From NCBI RefSeq assembly GCF_042677945.1, contig NZ_JBHUDN010000008.1: DNA of 64,000 nucleotides. One strand, written 5' to 3'. The position numbers were made by a program, and so were the translations under genes. Shown here piece by piece: positions 23,220-32,035 of this stretch. The number at the start of each line of letters is the position of its first letter. Within the stretch, counting starts at the first letter, position 1. Below the pieces are notes generated by a model. The model worked only from the letters and a program-made list of their open reading frames with translations, searched no databases and had not been told where the DNA came from. Origin of the DNA: Haloplanus litoreus (GTDB lineage: Archaea > Halobacteriota > Halobacteria > Halobacteriales > Haloferacaceae).

Positions 23220-26078
23220 TCAGCCCTCCCCGTCGTCCGTCTCGGTCACGTCACCGAAGCCCCACTCGTCGATGTCGGCCTCCGACTCCGTGTCGTCCGT
23301 CTCCGCGTCCGGCGGTTCGTCGTCGTCCGTCTCCGCGTCCGGCGGTTCGTCGTCGTCCGCCTCCGCGTCCGGCGGTTCGTCGTCGTCCGTCTCCACGTCC
23401 GGCGGTTCGTCGTCGTCCGCCTCCGCGTCCGGCGGTTCGTCGTCGTCCGTCTCCACGTCCGGCGGTTCGTCGTCGTCCGCCTCCGCCGACGACTCGTCGC
23501 CGTCCTCGGCCCCCACCGACACCTCGTCGACGTCCCCCTCGTCGTCCCGTCCCCAGCCGTCGTCCCCACTCGACGAGTCGAAGGAGATGCCGAAGTCGTC
23601 GCCCGCGAACGGGTCGGTGTCGGCCGCCTCGTCCACGTCCGTCGGGTCGGCGGCGACGAATCCGTCGTCAGGGGTCGAGGCGGTGCCGCCCTCGGCCGTC
23701 ACGTCCGTCGCGGTGTCCACCCCGGCCAGGGCGGTGTCGATGCCGGCCACGTCCTCGCCGCGGTAGTCATCGAACAGGTCCGAGTCGGCCCGGTCGAGGA
23801 TGTCCGCACACAGATCGAGGGCCTCCTCGCTCGGATCGGGTCGGGGGACCATCGCCTCCTTCTCCGGGTCGATGTCGATCAGGACGGACTCCATCTCTCG
23901 GAGGTCCTCCAGACTGCGCTCGAGGCGGTCCTCGGCCATGAGCGCGAGGATGGTCTCCTCGTCGTTGATGAACGCCTGCACGGTGGCGGCCACCTGCGTG
24001 TACGTGTTGAGACCGTTCTCGATGAGATACGCGAGGACGGCCTGTCGCTTGAATATCTCCTCGTCGAGTGTCGCCCGGGTCCACCCGCGGTCGAACCGGA
24101 TCTCTTCGAGCGTGTTCGAGTCGCTCATCCGGAGGAACTCGTCGGTCTCGGCCTGCCACTGGTAGACGTCCTGAACGTTGATCTCGTCGTTTTCGGCGTC
24201 GTAGAAGTTGATCTCGGTGAGGTTCTTGTTCCGGCGGACCTTCCGCCCCTCGACTCTGGTCTGGGTCTGAATCGACACCAGATCGAGAGCCGTGAACATC
24301 GTCTTCGAGACGTTGATCGGTTCGGTCGTGAACCGCTTCAGCACCTCGCCCACGGAGTCGGCGTGGAACGTCGTCAAGGTGGTGTGCCCGGTCGACATGA
24401 CCTGGAAGAGGGTGCGCCCCTCCTCGCCACGAATCTCGCCCATGACGATGTACTCGGGGCGCTGGCGGAGGGCGGCCTCCAGCAGGTCGAACTCGTCGAC
24501 TTCGCCCTGTTCGTCGTCGGAGAAGGAGGGCCTGGTGACCGAGGCCACCCAGTTGCGCTGTGGGAGTTCCACCTCGCGGGTGTCCTCGATGGAGACGATC
24601 TTGGAGTTCGATGGGATGAACAGGGAGACGGCGTTCAGGCTGGTCGTCTTCCCCGAGGCCGTCCCGCCGGCGAAGATGAGTGACTTGTTGTTCTCGATGG
24701 CGAGCCACAGGTACGCCATCTCCTCCAGCGAGAACGTCTTCCAGTTGATGAGGTCGATGGGGGTAAACGGCACGTCCTTGAACTGGCGGATGGTGTAGTT
24801 GGTGCCGTGGTCGGACACCTCTTTGCCGAGGGTGAGCTGTGCGCGGGAGCCGTCGGGGAGGGTGGCGTCCACCTGCGGGCGCCGCTTGCTGATGCCCTTG
24901 CCCGACCGCTGGGCGAGTTTGACGACGAAGTCGTCGAGTTCGTCGTCGCCGTGGTAGACGTTGGAGATGATCTGCTCGTAGTCGCTGTGGTAGACGAAGA
25001 CGGGGGAGTGGTAGCCGTCACACGAGATGTCCTCGACGTTGATGTCGTGTTTGATCGCGTCGATGCGCTCGTAGCCGATGAAGTCCCGTTTGAGGTAGTA
25101 GAGCAGCTTCTCGACTTGGTACTCCGTGAGGTCGTCCGGGTCCTCCTCGAGGACGACGGGTTCGGGACGGGCCGTAAGCCCGGAGAGCGCCTCGTCGGCC
25201 TCGCTCTCGGATCGCCAGCCGAGTCGCGAGAGGAGGCGGCCGGCGGTCCCCTCGTCGTCCTCGACGCCGAGTTGGGTGGCGATGGTGTCGAGCAGTCCCG
25301 ACCCGGAGGTTCGGGCGTAGAGGTCGTACCGTTCGAGGAGGGCGAACGTCTCGTCGCGAATGACGCGTTCGCGCTCCTCCAGCCCCCCGGCGACGCCCAC
25401 GTCCGCGTACTTGATCGCGTTCTGGAGTTTGGCCGTCAGAAAGTCGACCAGATCCTCCTCGATAGGCGTCGTGTGAGGCTGGACGACGTAGTACTTCTGC
25501 TCGTTTTCCTTCAGCGAACGGAAGATGACGACGTAGGCGTAGGGTTTGTTCACCCAGTAGCGGTCCACCTCGACGAAGTGGGTCTTCTTCTCCAGGGGAA
25601 CCGTCTTCTCCATGTCGTACCGGTTGGCGACCGTCGTCGTCCCGAACTCGTCGCTGAAGAAGGCGTCCTCGTCGAGTTCCTCGTCGACGTCGACCGTTCG
25701 CTCGTCGACGACGTCGTCGAGTTCCGCGGCGAGGTCGGCGGCGCCGGACAGGACGTTCTCGGTCCGGTCGGGGTCGAAGCCGAGCGTGTCGGTGGGATCG
25801 AACGGGACCGGATCCCCCTCGCCGTCGGTCGGGGGATTTCCGTCCGCGTCGTAGTAGAACTCCCGCTTGTAATCGTCCCACGTCCAGAGATCCTTGACGA
25901 CCGGCGTTCCGTCGGACCGCACCCGTGAGACGGCCGTTTCGAGGCGATTCGCCGCGGTATCGCCCGCGGCGAGCAGGTCGGGCAGCGTCGCGGCATCGAA
26001 CTCGCCCCGGCCCGGATCGGTGGTCGCCGCGCCGTCGAGCCCCCCCGACTCGGAGCTCTCGGCGTCGTCGATAGCCAT
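23220..26078 (-). CDS. pilB: Type IV pilus assembly ATPase (PilB)
   Basis: A 952-aa secretion ATPase driving pilus polymerisation. After a long N-terminal domain the core has Walker A GGTASGKT near residue 470, SIEDTREVELP, Walker B region YIVMGEIRGEEGRTLFQ and the conserved STGHTTLTTFHAD. The last 80 residues are an extreme acidic tail of DDDEPPD units. ATG 26078 has TTTATAT about 27 bases upstream, so the message is leaderless. It heads the operon ending at 17572. Confidence 0.92.
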   Translation of the reverse strand: MAIDDAESSESGGLDGAATTDPGRGEFDAATLPDLLAAGDTAANRLETAVSRVRSDGTPVVKDLWTWDDYKREFYYDADGNPPTDGEGDPVPFDPTDTLGFDPDRTENVLSGAADLAAELDDVVDERTVDVDEELDEDAFFSDEFGTTTVANRYDMEKTVPLEKKTHFVEVDRYWVNKPYAYVVIFRSLKENEQKYYVVQPHTTPIEEDLVDFLTAKLQNAIKYADVGVAGGLEERERVIRDETFALLERYDLYARTSGSGLLDTIATQLGVEDDEGTAGRLLSRLGWRSESEADEALSGLTARPEPVVLEEDPDDLTEYQVEKLLYYLKRDFIGYERIDAIKHDINVEDISCDGYHSPVFVYHSDYEQIISNVYHGDDELDDFVVKLAQRSGKGISKRRPQVDATLPDGSRAQLTLGKEVSDHGTNYTIRQFKDVPFTPIDLINWKTFSLEEMAYLWLAIENNKSLIFAGGTASGKTTSLNAVSLFIPSNSKIVSIEDTREVELPQRNWVASVTRPSFSDDEQGEVDEFDLLEAALRQRPEYIVMGEIRGEEGRTLFQVMSTGHTTLTTFHADSVGEVLKRFTTEPINVSKTMFTALDLVSIQTQTRVEGRKVRRNKNLTEINFYDAENDEINVQDVYQWQAETDEFLRMSDSNTLEEIRFDRGWTRATLDEEIFKRQAVLAYLIENGLNTYTQVAATVQAFINDEETILALMAEDRLERSLEDLREMESVLIDIDPEKEAMVPRPDPSEEALDLCADILDRADSDLFDDYRGEDVAGIDTALAGVDTATDVTAEGGTASTPDDGFVAADPTDVDEAADTDPFAGDDFGISFDSSSGDDGWGRDDEGDVDEVSVGAEDGDESSAEADDDEPPDVETDDDEPPDAEADDDEPPDVETDDDEPPDAEADDDEPPDAETDDDEPPDAETDDTESEADIDEWGFGDVTETDDGEG
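23311..23487 (-). repeat. Six 30-bp tandem repeats in pilB coding the acidic tail
   Basis: Each 30-base unit encodes E-[A/T]-DDDEPPD-[A/V]. Six units are seen; bases 23341-23400 and 23401-23460 are identical, so a 60-base double unit has duplicated recently. The run keeps the reading frame and could vary in number between strains. Confidence 0.85.
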
Positions 26079-26101
26079 TGACCAGTTCAGGGAGTTCACG
26101 A

Positions 26102-26108
26102 ATATAAA
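26102..26108 (-). promoter_or_regulatory. TATA element of the pilus operon
   Basis: TTTATAT on the minus strand, centred 27 bases upstream of the pilB ATG; implies a leaderless transcript. The divergent halocyanin-like gene begins 139 bases away. Confidence 0.6.
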
Positions 26109-26217
26109 CTCTGGTGGCCGATCTAGCCAGATGATAATCTCAGCGTGGCTGTGCGGCCCGCACAACCTCGAATGTTTTTTGAGGGGGTCTTCCTAAGCGA
26201 CTCTCACGACAAACACT

Positions 26218-26730
26218 ATGACATTCAGTCGCAGGAAAATCGTCGCAGCCGCGGCCGGACTGGTTGGCTCGCTCGCGGGATGTGCCGGTGGCTCCGGAGG
26301 CGGAGGCAACGGCGGGGGCGCGGAGACGGAGGCACCGACGGCGACGGCCACGCCGACGGCCACACCCACGGCGACGGCCACGCCGACGCCGACCGGTCCT
26401 CCCGAGGACGCGCCCGTCCAGAGTATCACCGTGGAAAACAAGACGTTCATTCCGATGGTGGCGGAAGTCGACCCGGGGACCGTGGTCGAGTGGACCTACG
26501 AGGGGATCGGCTCACACAGCGTCACGTCCACGCAGTTCAACGAGGACGTCGCCGCGGAGTGGAGCTTCGACGAGGACCTGAGCAGCGACCCCGTCAGCCA
26601 CTACTTCCCCGAACCGGGCGTCTACGAGTACAAGTGCTCGTACGACTTCGGTCACATCGGCGGCTGTGCGGCCATCGTCGTCGGCGACCAGGACTACTCC
26701 CAAGAGATGCTGCCCTGCGAACCGCAGTAG
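26218..26730 (+). CDS. Halocyanin-like lipoprotein with unusual copper site
   Basis: A 170-aa exported protein. RRK and LAGC (Cys22) form a Tat/lipobox signal, followed by a Gly patch and a Thr/Pro/Ala linker (about 35-60), then a cupredoxin domain. Copper ligands: His in GSHSV and Cys and His in YKCSYDFGHIGGC. The usual C-x-P-H-x3-G-M order is absent and the axial Met position is not a Met. Probably a membrane-attached electron carrier or a cupredoxin that no longer binds copper normally. Confidence 0.75.
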   Translation: MTFSRRKIVAAAAGLVGSLAGCAGGSGGGGNGGGAETEAPTATATPTATPTATATPTPTGPPEDAPVQSITVENKTFIPMVAEVDPGTVVEWTYEGIGSHSVTSTQFNEDVAAEWSFDEDLSSDPVSHYFPEPGVYEYKCSYDFGHIGGCAAIVVGDQDYSQEMLPCEPQ

Positions 26731-26838
26731 CGGAGGCGACTTCTCCGGACGGGAACGCCCCCGGCCGGTACTCGACGAACGTCACCGAGCGTACATTTAT
26801 GGGCGAACCGACCGTTCTCCCCGACGAGTGTCAGCTAC

Positions 26839-28503
26839 ATGAATGGAACGGACGCCATCGCGAACGTCACGCGGCGAACCGAGGGCCGAACCGCGGGCGA
26901 ACTGAACGTCGCGGCCGGAACCGCACTGGCGGAGATGCTACGCACCACGCTGGGACCGAACGGTCGCGACAAGATGCTCGTCGGCGACGGAACGGTGGTC
27001 CTGACCAACGACGGGGCGAGCATCGTCGACCGGATGGACATCGAGTCGCCGGCAGCGAAACTCGTGGCCGACGTCGCCCGAGCACAGAGCGGTGAACTCG
27101 GTGACGGCTCTACGTCGGCCATCGTGCTCGCGGGGGCCTTGCTCGACGAGGCCGAGTCGCTTCTCGACGACGGCTTCCATCCCACGACGGTCGTCGAGGG
27201 CTACCACGAGGCGGCCCGACGCGTCCACGAGACGCTGGACGCGGTGGCCCTGCCGTCAGACGGCGACGACCCCCTCCGGAACGTCGTCGCGACGGCCATC
27301 ACCGGCCGCTGGGACGACGAGCGGACGGCGTTCCTGGCTGATCTGGCAGTCCGCGCCTACCGGGCCGCCCGAGACGACGGCGACGTCCACCTGGAGAACG
27401 TGACCATCCACGGCGTCGCCGGTGGAGAAACGACCGACTCGGAACTCCTCGACGGCCTCGTCGTCGACATCGACGCCTCGTCGACGAGCCTCTCCGAGGT
27501 ACCGACGCCGGTGCCGCGTCGCCTCCGCGACGCCAGGGTCGCCGTCGTCGACGACCAACTGACGATCCAGTCGCCCGACGCCGTCTCCCGGTACTCGCTC
27601 GAATCGGTCGACGACCTGCGCCGCGCGCAGGAACACGAGAGCGCGGAGTACCGGCGGTACGCCGAGACGCTCGACGCCCACGACGTGAACGTACTCTTCT
27701 GTCAGAAGTCGGTCGACGACCGACTGCGGGCGCTCCTGGCCCGGGAGGGAATCATCGTCTTCGAACGCACTCGTCAGGACGAGGTACACAAACTCGAGCG
27801 TGCGACGGGCGCCCGGGCGGTGATGCGCCTCGACGCTCTCGACGAGGAGGCGGTCGGCCACGCGGACGAAGTGGAACGCGTCGACCTCGGGGGCGGGTCG
27901 TTCGTAGTCGTACGGGACGCGTCGTCGACGCAGGTGTCGGTCCTGCTCCGGGCGGGGACGGCCCACGTCGTCGACGAGACGGAGCGCATCGTCACCGACG
28001 CCATCGCCCTCCTGGAGACGTTCGACGACCGGTCGGGCCTCGTCCCCGGCGGTGGGGCGACGGAGGTGGCGCTGGCGAGCGACCTACGCGACTACGGCCG
28101 AGGGGTCGCCGGACGAGAGGCACTCGCCGTCGAGTCCTTCGCGGACGCCCTCGAGACGATTCCGGTCGCGCTGGCCCGAAACGCGGGTCTGGACCCCATC
28201 GATACCCTGCTGGAACTCCGGCGGCGACACGCCGAGGGCGAGGGCCGGGTCGGCATCGACGGTGACGCGGGCGACTTGGTCGACGTCGTCGACCGGGGTG
28301 TGGTCGAACCGACCCGACTCAAGGAACGCGTCGTCGCCAACGCAACGGACGCCGCCGCCCTCGTCCTCCGCATCGACGGAGTCATCGAGACGGCGGGATC
28401 GGCGGGCGGTGACGGTCACGACCACGACCACGACCACGACCACGGACACGCCGGCGGCCTCCAAAGCGACCCGGGCGGCTACCCGTGGGCCATCGGTCAC
28501 TAA
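26839..28503 (+). CDS. Divergent group II chaperonin (thermosome-like) with His-rich tail
   Basis: A 554-aa CCT/thermosome-fold protein. The N-terminal ATP site is visible in TTLGPNGRDKMLV, NDGASIVD and GDGSTSAIVLAG, and the late PGGGATEVALA motif is kept. The apical and intermediate regions are shorter and diverged from ordinary haloarchaeal thermosomes. The C-terminus has GDGHDHDHDHDHGHAGG, a metal-binding-like run instead of the usual GGM-rich tail. TATA ACATTTATG is at 26791-26799. A paralogue rather than a main CCT subunit. Confidence 0.8.
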   Translation: MNGTDAIANVTRRTEGRTAGELNVAAGTALAEMLRTTLGPNGRDKMLVGDGTVVLTNDGASIVDRMDIESPAAKLVADVARAQSGELGDGSTSAIVLAGALLDEAESLLDDGFHPTTVVEGYHEAARRVHETLDAVALPSDGDDPLRNVVATAITGRWDDERTAFLADLAVRAYRAARDDGDVHLENVTIHGVAGGETTDSELLDGLVVDIDASSTSLSEVPTPVPRRLRDARVAVVDDQLTIQSPDAVSRYSLESVDDLRRAQEHESAEYRRYAETLDAHDVNVLFCQKSVDDRLRALLAREGIIVFERTRQDEVHKLERATGARAVMRLDALDEEAVGHADEVERVDLGGGSFVVVRDASSTQVSVLLRAGTAHVVDETERIVTDAIALLETFDDRSGLVPGGGATEVALASDLRDYGRGVAGREALAVESFADALETIPVALARNAGLDPIDTLLELRRRHAEGEGRVGIDGDAGDLVDVVDRGVVEPTRLKERVVANATDAAALVLRIDGVIETAGSAGGDGHDHDHDHDHGHAGGLQSDPGGYPWAIGH

Positions 28504-28522
28504 AAATCGGACTCGTGGGGCG

Positions 28523-29779
28523 TCAGGAGGGCCGTGCTGCCGTCCCCTTCGACTGACTCTCCACGTCGCCCAAGTCGTCCGGGTCGATGGTGAAGTCGAA
28601 GGCCTCCTGCGGGAGCGAGACGGTGACGCAGGTGTTCGGCAGGTCGACGATGCCGGCGATCCGACTCTCGACCGGAATGGTACTGAGAGCGATGTACGCC
28701 TGTTCGCCGGTGTACCCGAAGTTCTTCAGGTAGTCGATGGCGTCGAGGCAGGCCCGCCGCATCCCGACGTTGGCGTTCTTGTAGTGCTGGGTGCCGTCCT
28801 CCGCGACGGAGTACCCCTCGAACGTGATGTACTCGGTGAACTGTGGTTCGACGTTTCCGGGTTTGAAGATGGGATGGTCGAGGCCGAACTGTTCCATGCC
28901 ACCCTTGATCACGTCGACGCGGAAGTCGATCCATCCGGCCATCTCGATGGCGCCGCAGAACGTGATTTCCCCGTCGCCCTGCGAGAAGTGAATGTCGCCG
29001 GTGATGAAGTTCGCCCCCTCGACGAACACCGGGAGGTAGACCCGGGAGCCGCGGCTGAGGTTCTTGATGTCGCAGTTACCCGCGTTCTCGCGGGGTGGGA
29101 TGGTCCGGGCAGCCTTCTCCTTTGCCTCCTCCAGTTCCTCGCCGTCCATGGCCCCGAGCATGGTGTCTTCGGGTTCGGGCGGGAGCGCCAGCGGCGGGTC
29201 GTCCTCGCGAGTTTCGTGGTTGACCGCCGTCTCGACGGACGGGCCGTCCTCGATGAGTTTCCGCTCGCGGCGGTTCCACTCCTCCAGCAGTTCGTGGGAG
29301 GGTGCGGTGCCGAGGATGCCGGGGTGAGTCAGCCCGGCGAAGTCCACACCGGGCACGTGTCGGGACCGCGTGTACACGCCGTCGAGCTCCCAGATGGCTT
29401 TGCGCGCGTCCGGATAGTGGTCGGTGAGAAAGCCCCCGCCGTTGTCCAGCTCGAAGATGCCGGTGAAGCCCCACTCGTGGTCGGGGAACGCTCCGATGTC
29501 GAGGATGTCGACGACGAGGATGTCGCCCGGTTCGGCGCCTTCGACTTCGATGGGGCCGCTCAGGTGGTGATTCGGCGCCAGCTTCATGTCGCGGATGTCG
29601 TTGGCGCTGTCGTCGTTGACGACCTGGCCGCCGGTCCAGTCGAGGCATTCGACGCGGAACTTCTCGCCGGGTTCGACGCTCGCGGCGGGTGGGGTGTCCG
29701 GATGCCACCTGTTGACGATGGGATCCGGCTGTTCGTCGGGCGGCGCGTCGGTGTCCACCTCGAAGACAGTCTCTGGCAT
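28523..29779 (-). CDS. Acetamidase/formamidase family amidohydrolase (copy 1)
   Basis: Cytoplasmic amidase of 418 aa that hydrolyses short amides such as formamide or acetamide to the acid and ammonia. Family blocks seen: VNRWHPDT, LDWTGGQ, VEGAEPGDILVV, NGGGFLTDHYP, GDIHFSQGDGEITFCGAIEMA. Full length compared with the second copy at 32107. ATG 29779 (MPETVFEVDTD) is chosen, matching the other copy. The promoter region is an AT-rich island (29798-29835). Likely supplies nitrogen together with the AmiS channel. Confidence 0.88.
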   Translation of the reverse strand: MPETVFEVDTDAPPDEQPDPIVNRWHPDTPPAASVEPGEKFRVECLDWTGGQVVNDDSANDIRDMKLAPNHHLSGPIEVEGAEPGDILVVDILDIGAFPDHEWGFTGIFELDNGGGFLTDHYPDARKAIWELDGVYTRSRHVPGVDFAGLTHPGILGTAPSHELLEEWNRRERKLIEDGPSVETAVNHETREDDPPLALPPEPEDTMLGAMDGEELEEAKEKAARTIPPRENAGNCDIKNLSRGSRVYLPVFVEGANFITGDIHFSQGDGEITFCGAIEMAGWIDFRVDVIKGGMEQFGLDHPIFKPGNVEPQFTEYITFEGYSVAEDGTQHYKNANVGMRRACLDAIDYLKNFGYTGEQAYIALSTIPVESRIAGIVDLPNTCVTVSLPQEAFDFTIDPDDLGDVESQSKGTAARPS

Positions 29780-29797
29780 GGTCCGAACAAATATCAT

Positions 29798-29835
29798 AAA
29801 TAATCCAACCTAATTCTTTCTATAAGTATGTCTAG
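29798..29835 (-). promoter_or_regulatory. AT-rich promoter island, amidase copy 1
   Basis: Contains ATAATCC, CTATAAGT and related AT runs in an otherwise GC-rich chromosome, directly upstream of the amidase ATG. Similar islands precede the AmiS and second amidase genes. Confidence 0.4.
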
Positions 29836-29904
29836 ATGTCATTTCCGCCGGGGCGTCGCGGGGGGCGAAATTTAAGTCTCGCCGACACGTTCGTGTGCGA
29901 ACGC

Positions 29905-30516
29905 ATGATCGAAGACGAGGCTGCGGCCGTCGAGGAACGGATCGACCTCTACGTGACGATCCGGTCGCTGTTCCGGGACCGACCCTTCGACGAGGCAGAA
30001 CTCGGCCGTCGCCTCGTCGAACGCGGCGAACACGGTCACGTCTCGGCACCGGGAGAGCCGGACGCGTCGCTCTCGTGGCTGGTCGAAGCGGCGGTGCTGG
30101 GGACGGATACGGAGGGCTTCCGAGTGATCGCCGACCCGGACGAGGCCGCGGAGCGACTGGCGGCCGCGGGGGACCTCCCCGTCGAGACGGTCCGTCGCCG
30201 ACTCCTCTCCGCACTGGCGGCGGGAGATAAGGACGAGGAGCCGCGGACGCTCGTCCGCGACGACGACACCTACGCAGTGGTGGAACTGGGTGCGGACGAA
30301 GCGGTCGAGACGGCACTCGACCGGGTTCACACCGCCGTCACCGAGTCCGACTACCGTGGGGTGGCGGTGACCACACCCGGAACGAACGCCAACCGGGCAC
30401 AGCAACTCGCCGACCGACTGGTCGCTGACGGGCCGTGGTCGAAGGCGGGGTCGACCGTCGCCGAGGGCGACGACCCCGACGGAGAGCTCGTCTTTCGTCT
30501 GTATCTGGACTGTTAG
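29905..30516 (+). CDS. Hypothetical acidic cytoplasmic protein
   Basis: A 203-aa protein without recognised domain: mostly helical, many Asp/Glu, no Cys until the terminal residue, no membrane segment. The N-terminal part (RIDLYVTIRSLFRDRPFDEAELGRRLVERGEHGHV) could be a small winged-helix. ATG 29905 lies about 30 bases after AATTTAAG (29868-29875), so a leaderless start is preferred to ATG 29836. Its TAG overlaps the crcB stop (TTAG, 30513-30516). Confidence 0.6.
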   Translation: MIEDEAAAVEERIDLYVTIRSLFRDRPFDEAELGRRLVERGEHGHVSAPGEPDASLSWLVEAAVLGTDTEGFRVIADPDEAAERLAAAGDLPVETVRRRLLSALAAGDKDEEPRTLVRDDDTYAVVELGADEAVETALDRVHTAVTESDYRGVAVTTPGTNANRAQQLADRLVADGPWSKAGSTVAEGDDPDGELVFRLYLDC

Positions 30517-30875
30517 AGGGTCGACACCCCGAACGCCAGGGCGATGCCGGTCAGTGCGCCGAGGAGGTTCGCGGCGGCGTACCACCCGGCGAGGAGACGG
30601 TCGCCCGTCTCCCAGAGACGGACGGTGTCGACGGAAAACGACGAGAACGTGGTGTACGAGCCACAGGCACCGGTGCCAACCAGATGGAGCACGTCGGCGC
30701 CTGCGCCGAGGAAGGTGACGAGCGCGAGGACGAAGGAGCCGACGACGTTGACGGTGAAGGTGCCGTAGGGAAACCGTCGGGTAGCCGCGACGTCGCCCAC
30801 GACCTGGTTGGTGGCGTAGCGAAGGACTGCCCCCACGGCGGCGCCGACACCGATCAAGTAAGCCGGGTTGACCAT
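30513..30875 (-). CDS. crcB: CrcB/Fluc fluoride channel subunit (second of pair)
   Basis: A 120-aa protein with four TM helices that exports fluoride. GAVLRYATNQ (near residue 17) and GTFTVNVVGSF then GACGSYTTFSSFSVDT carry the conserved Asn and Phe-box/Thr-Ser residues. ATG 30875 shares one base with the stop of the upstream crcB (TGATG). Two adjacent genes point to a heterodimeric channel. Confidence 0.9.
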   Translation of the reverse strand: MVNPAYLIGVGAAVGAVLRYATNQVVGDVAATRRFPYGTFTVNVVGSFVLALVTFLGAGADVLHLVGTGACGSYTTFSSFSVDTVRLWETGDRLLAGWYAAANLLGALTGIALAFGVSTL

Positions 30876-31258
30876 CAGACGGTACTCTCCATGGCCTGCG
30901 CGAGTCGTCGCCCGACGAGCACCGCGACGAAGCCACACCCGTAGGTCGCGCCGACGTAGCCGATGCCGGTCAGTGTCGGCGACTGAACGGCCTCCAGAGC
31001 GAACGTGCTGTAGGTCGTAAAGGAGGAGAGAAACCCGGTGGCGGCGACGAAACCCGTCTCCTCGGCGAGGAGGCCGACGAGTTCGGCCTCGTACACGAGA
31101 AAACCGAGCGCGAGACAACCGAGGACGTTCGCCGCGAACGTCCCCCCGAGTCCCGGGATGGCGAGGGAGAAGACGTACCGGAGATTCGCGCCGGCGAAAC
31201 CGCCGATGGCGACGAGAAAGACGATTTCGAGCGTCCTGAGTCGTGATTCCATCGTCAT
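30875..31258 (-). CDS. crcB: CrcB/Fluc fluoride channel subunit (first of pair)
   Basis: A 127-aa four-TM protein with GGFAGANLRYVFS, GTFAANVLGCLALG and GFLSSFTTYSTFALE, the Fluc pore motifs. Paired with the following copy; in heterodimeric Fluc channels the subunits differ slightly, as here. ATG 31258 is used; ATG 31252 is also possible. No fluoride riboswitch (crcB motif) is visible upstream, where a TATA-like ATTAATAC lies near 31300. Confidence 0.9.
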   Translation of the reverse strand: MTMESRLRTLEIVFLVAIGGFAGANLRYVFSLAIPGLGGTFAANVLGCLALGFLVYEAELVGLLAEETGFVAATGFLSSFTTYSTFALEAVQSPTLTGIGYVGATYGCGFVAVLVGRRLAQAMESTV

Positions 31259-31317
31259 AGCGTGGGTCGGCGGCGATACGTCGTTCGCACCGTCCGTGTA
31301 TTAATCCCGGCGCCGAC

Positions 31318-31392
31318 CTTGGAGATCGCCAACATGTTGAATTAACTTAAATTCTATCTAATTAATTATAAGTAAACTATAAGTTCGGCTTC
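31318..31392 (+). promoter_or_regulatory. AT-rich promoter island before the AmiS gene
   Basis: About 75 bases of roughly 25% GC, including TTAACTTAAATTC and the inverted repeat TTATA-AGTAAAC-TATAA (centred near 31375). The lowest-GC stretch in this part of the window; probably carries TATA elements and a regulator site for the amide genes. Confidence 0.45.
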
Positions 31393-31465
31393 GTTGTTGG
31401 ATCATATGTCATGTGTCCGACTAGCACGGCACGATCCGATCAGGGGCCGGAACTCACGGAGAACC

Positions 31466-31990
31466 ATGCCGCTGTATGAGGTTCTCGGCATGGGGCTGTT
31501 GTTCGTCGGTGGGGTGCTCTTCGTCAACGGCATGTGGCTGCTGGGGTACGGTTCGAACAGAGACGTGGCCACCTTCAACCTCCTCACGGGGCTGATCACG
31601 TTCCTGATCGTCCTCTGGTGGGGGTTCGGCGGCGACGCCTCGGACGGGACGCCGTTCAACGCCGCCGGCACCATGTTGTTTTCCTTTACGTACCTCTGGA
31701 TCGCGGCCAACGCCTACCGGGGCCTCGAGGATCAACGGTCGTTCGGCTGGTACTGTGGTTTCGTCGCGGTGACGGCCCTCCCCACGGCGTATCTGGTCTT
31801 CCTCACTGGCGACATCGGCCTGACGGCGCTGTGGTTGATCTGGGCGGTGCTCTGGGCCGCCTTCTTCCTCCTCCTGGGACTGGAACGCGACGACCTGACC
31901 TCACCAACCGGCTCGTTCACGGCCGTCGTGGGTGCCGTCACCGCCGCGTCCGGCTATCTGATGGCCGCCGGCTTCTGGCCCTGGGCCTGA
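31466..31990 (+). CDS. AmiS/UreI family amide/urea channel
   Basis: A 174-aa membrane protein with six hydrophobic segments. The pattern GMGLLFVGGVLFVNGMWLLG and the family's conserved N-terminal FVNG/WLLG block identify AmiS/UreI, proton-gated or passive channels for urea and short-chain amides. ATG 31466 follows GGAG (31458-31461); earlier in-frame starts add a basic non-family stretch. It lies 116 bases before the second amidase gene, which fits uptake plus hydrolysis of amides. Confidence 0.85.
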   Translation: MPLYEVLGMGLLFVGGVLFVNGMWLLGYGSNRDVATFNLLTGLITFLIVLWWGFGGDASDGTPFNAAGTMLFSFTYLWIAANAYRGLEDQRSFGWYCGFVAVTALPTAYLVFLTGDIGLTALWLIWAVLWAAFFLLLGLERDDLTSPTGSFTAVVGAVTAASGYLMAAGFWPWA

Positions 31991-32035
31991 GTTTCCTTTC
32001 TCTGTCGCCGGAACTGAATACAGAGACATGTCGGT

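Noticed and set aside
23311..23487. CRISPR-like repeat array
   Set aside because: Units are contiguous 30-base coding repeats without spacers and keep the pilB frame.
31259..31330. Fluoride riboswitch upstream of crcB
   Set aside because: The crcB-motif core sequences and pseudoknot are not visible in the leader, which is also very short behind the TATA-like element.
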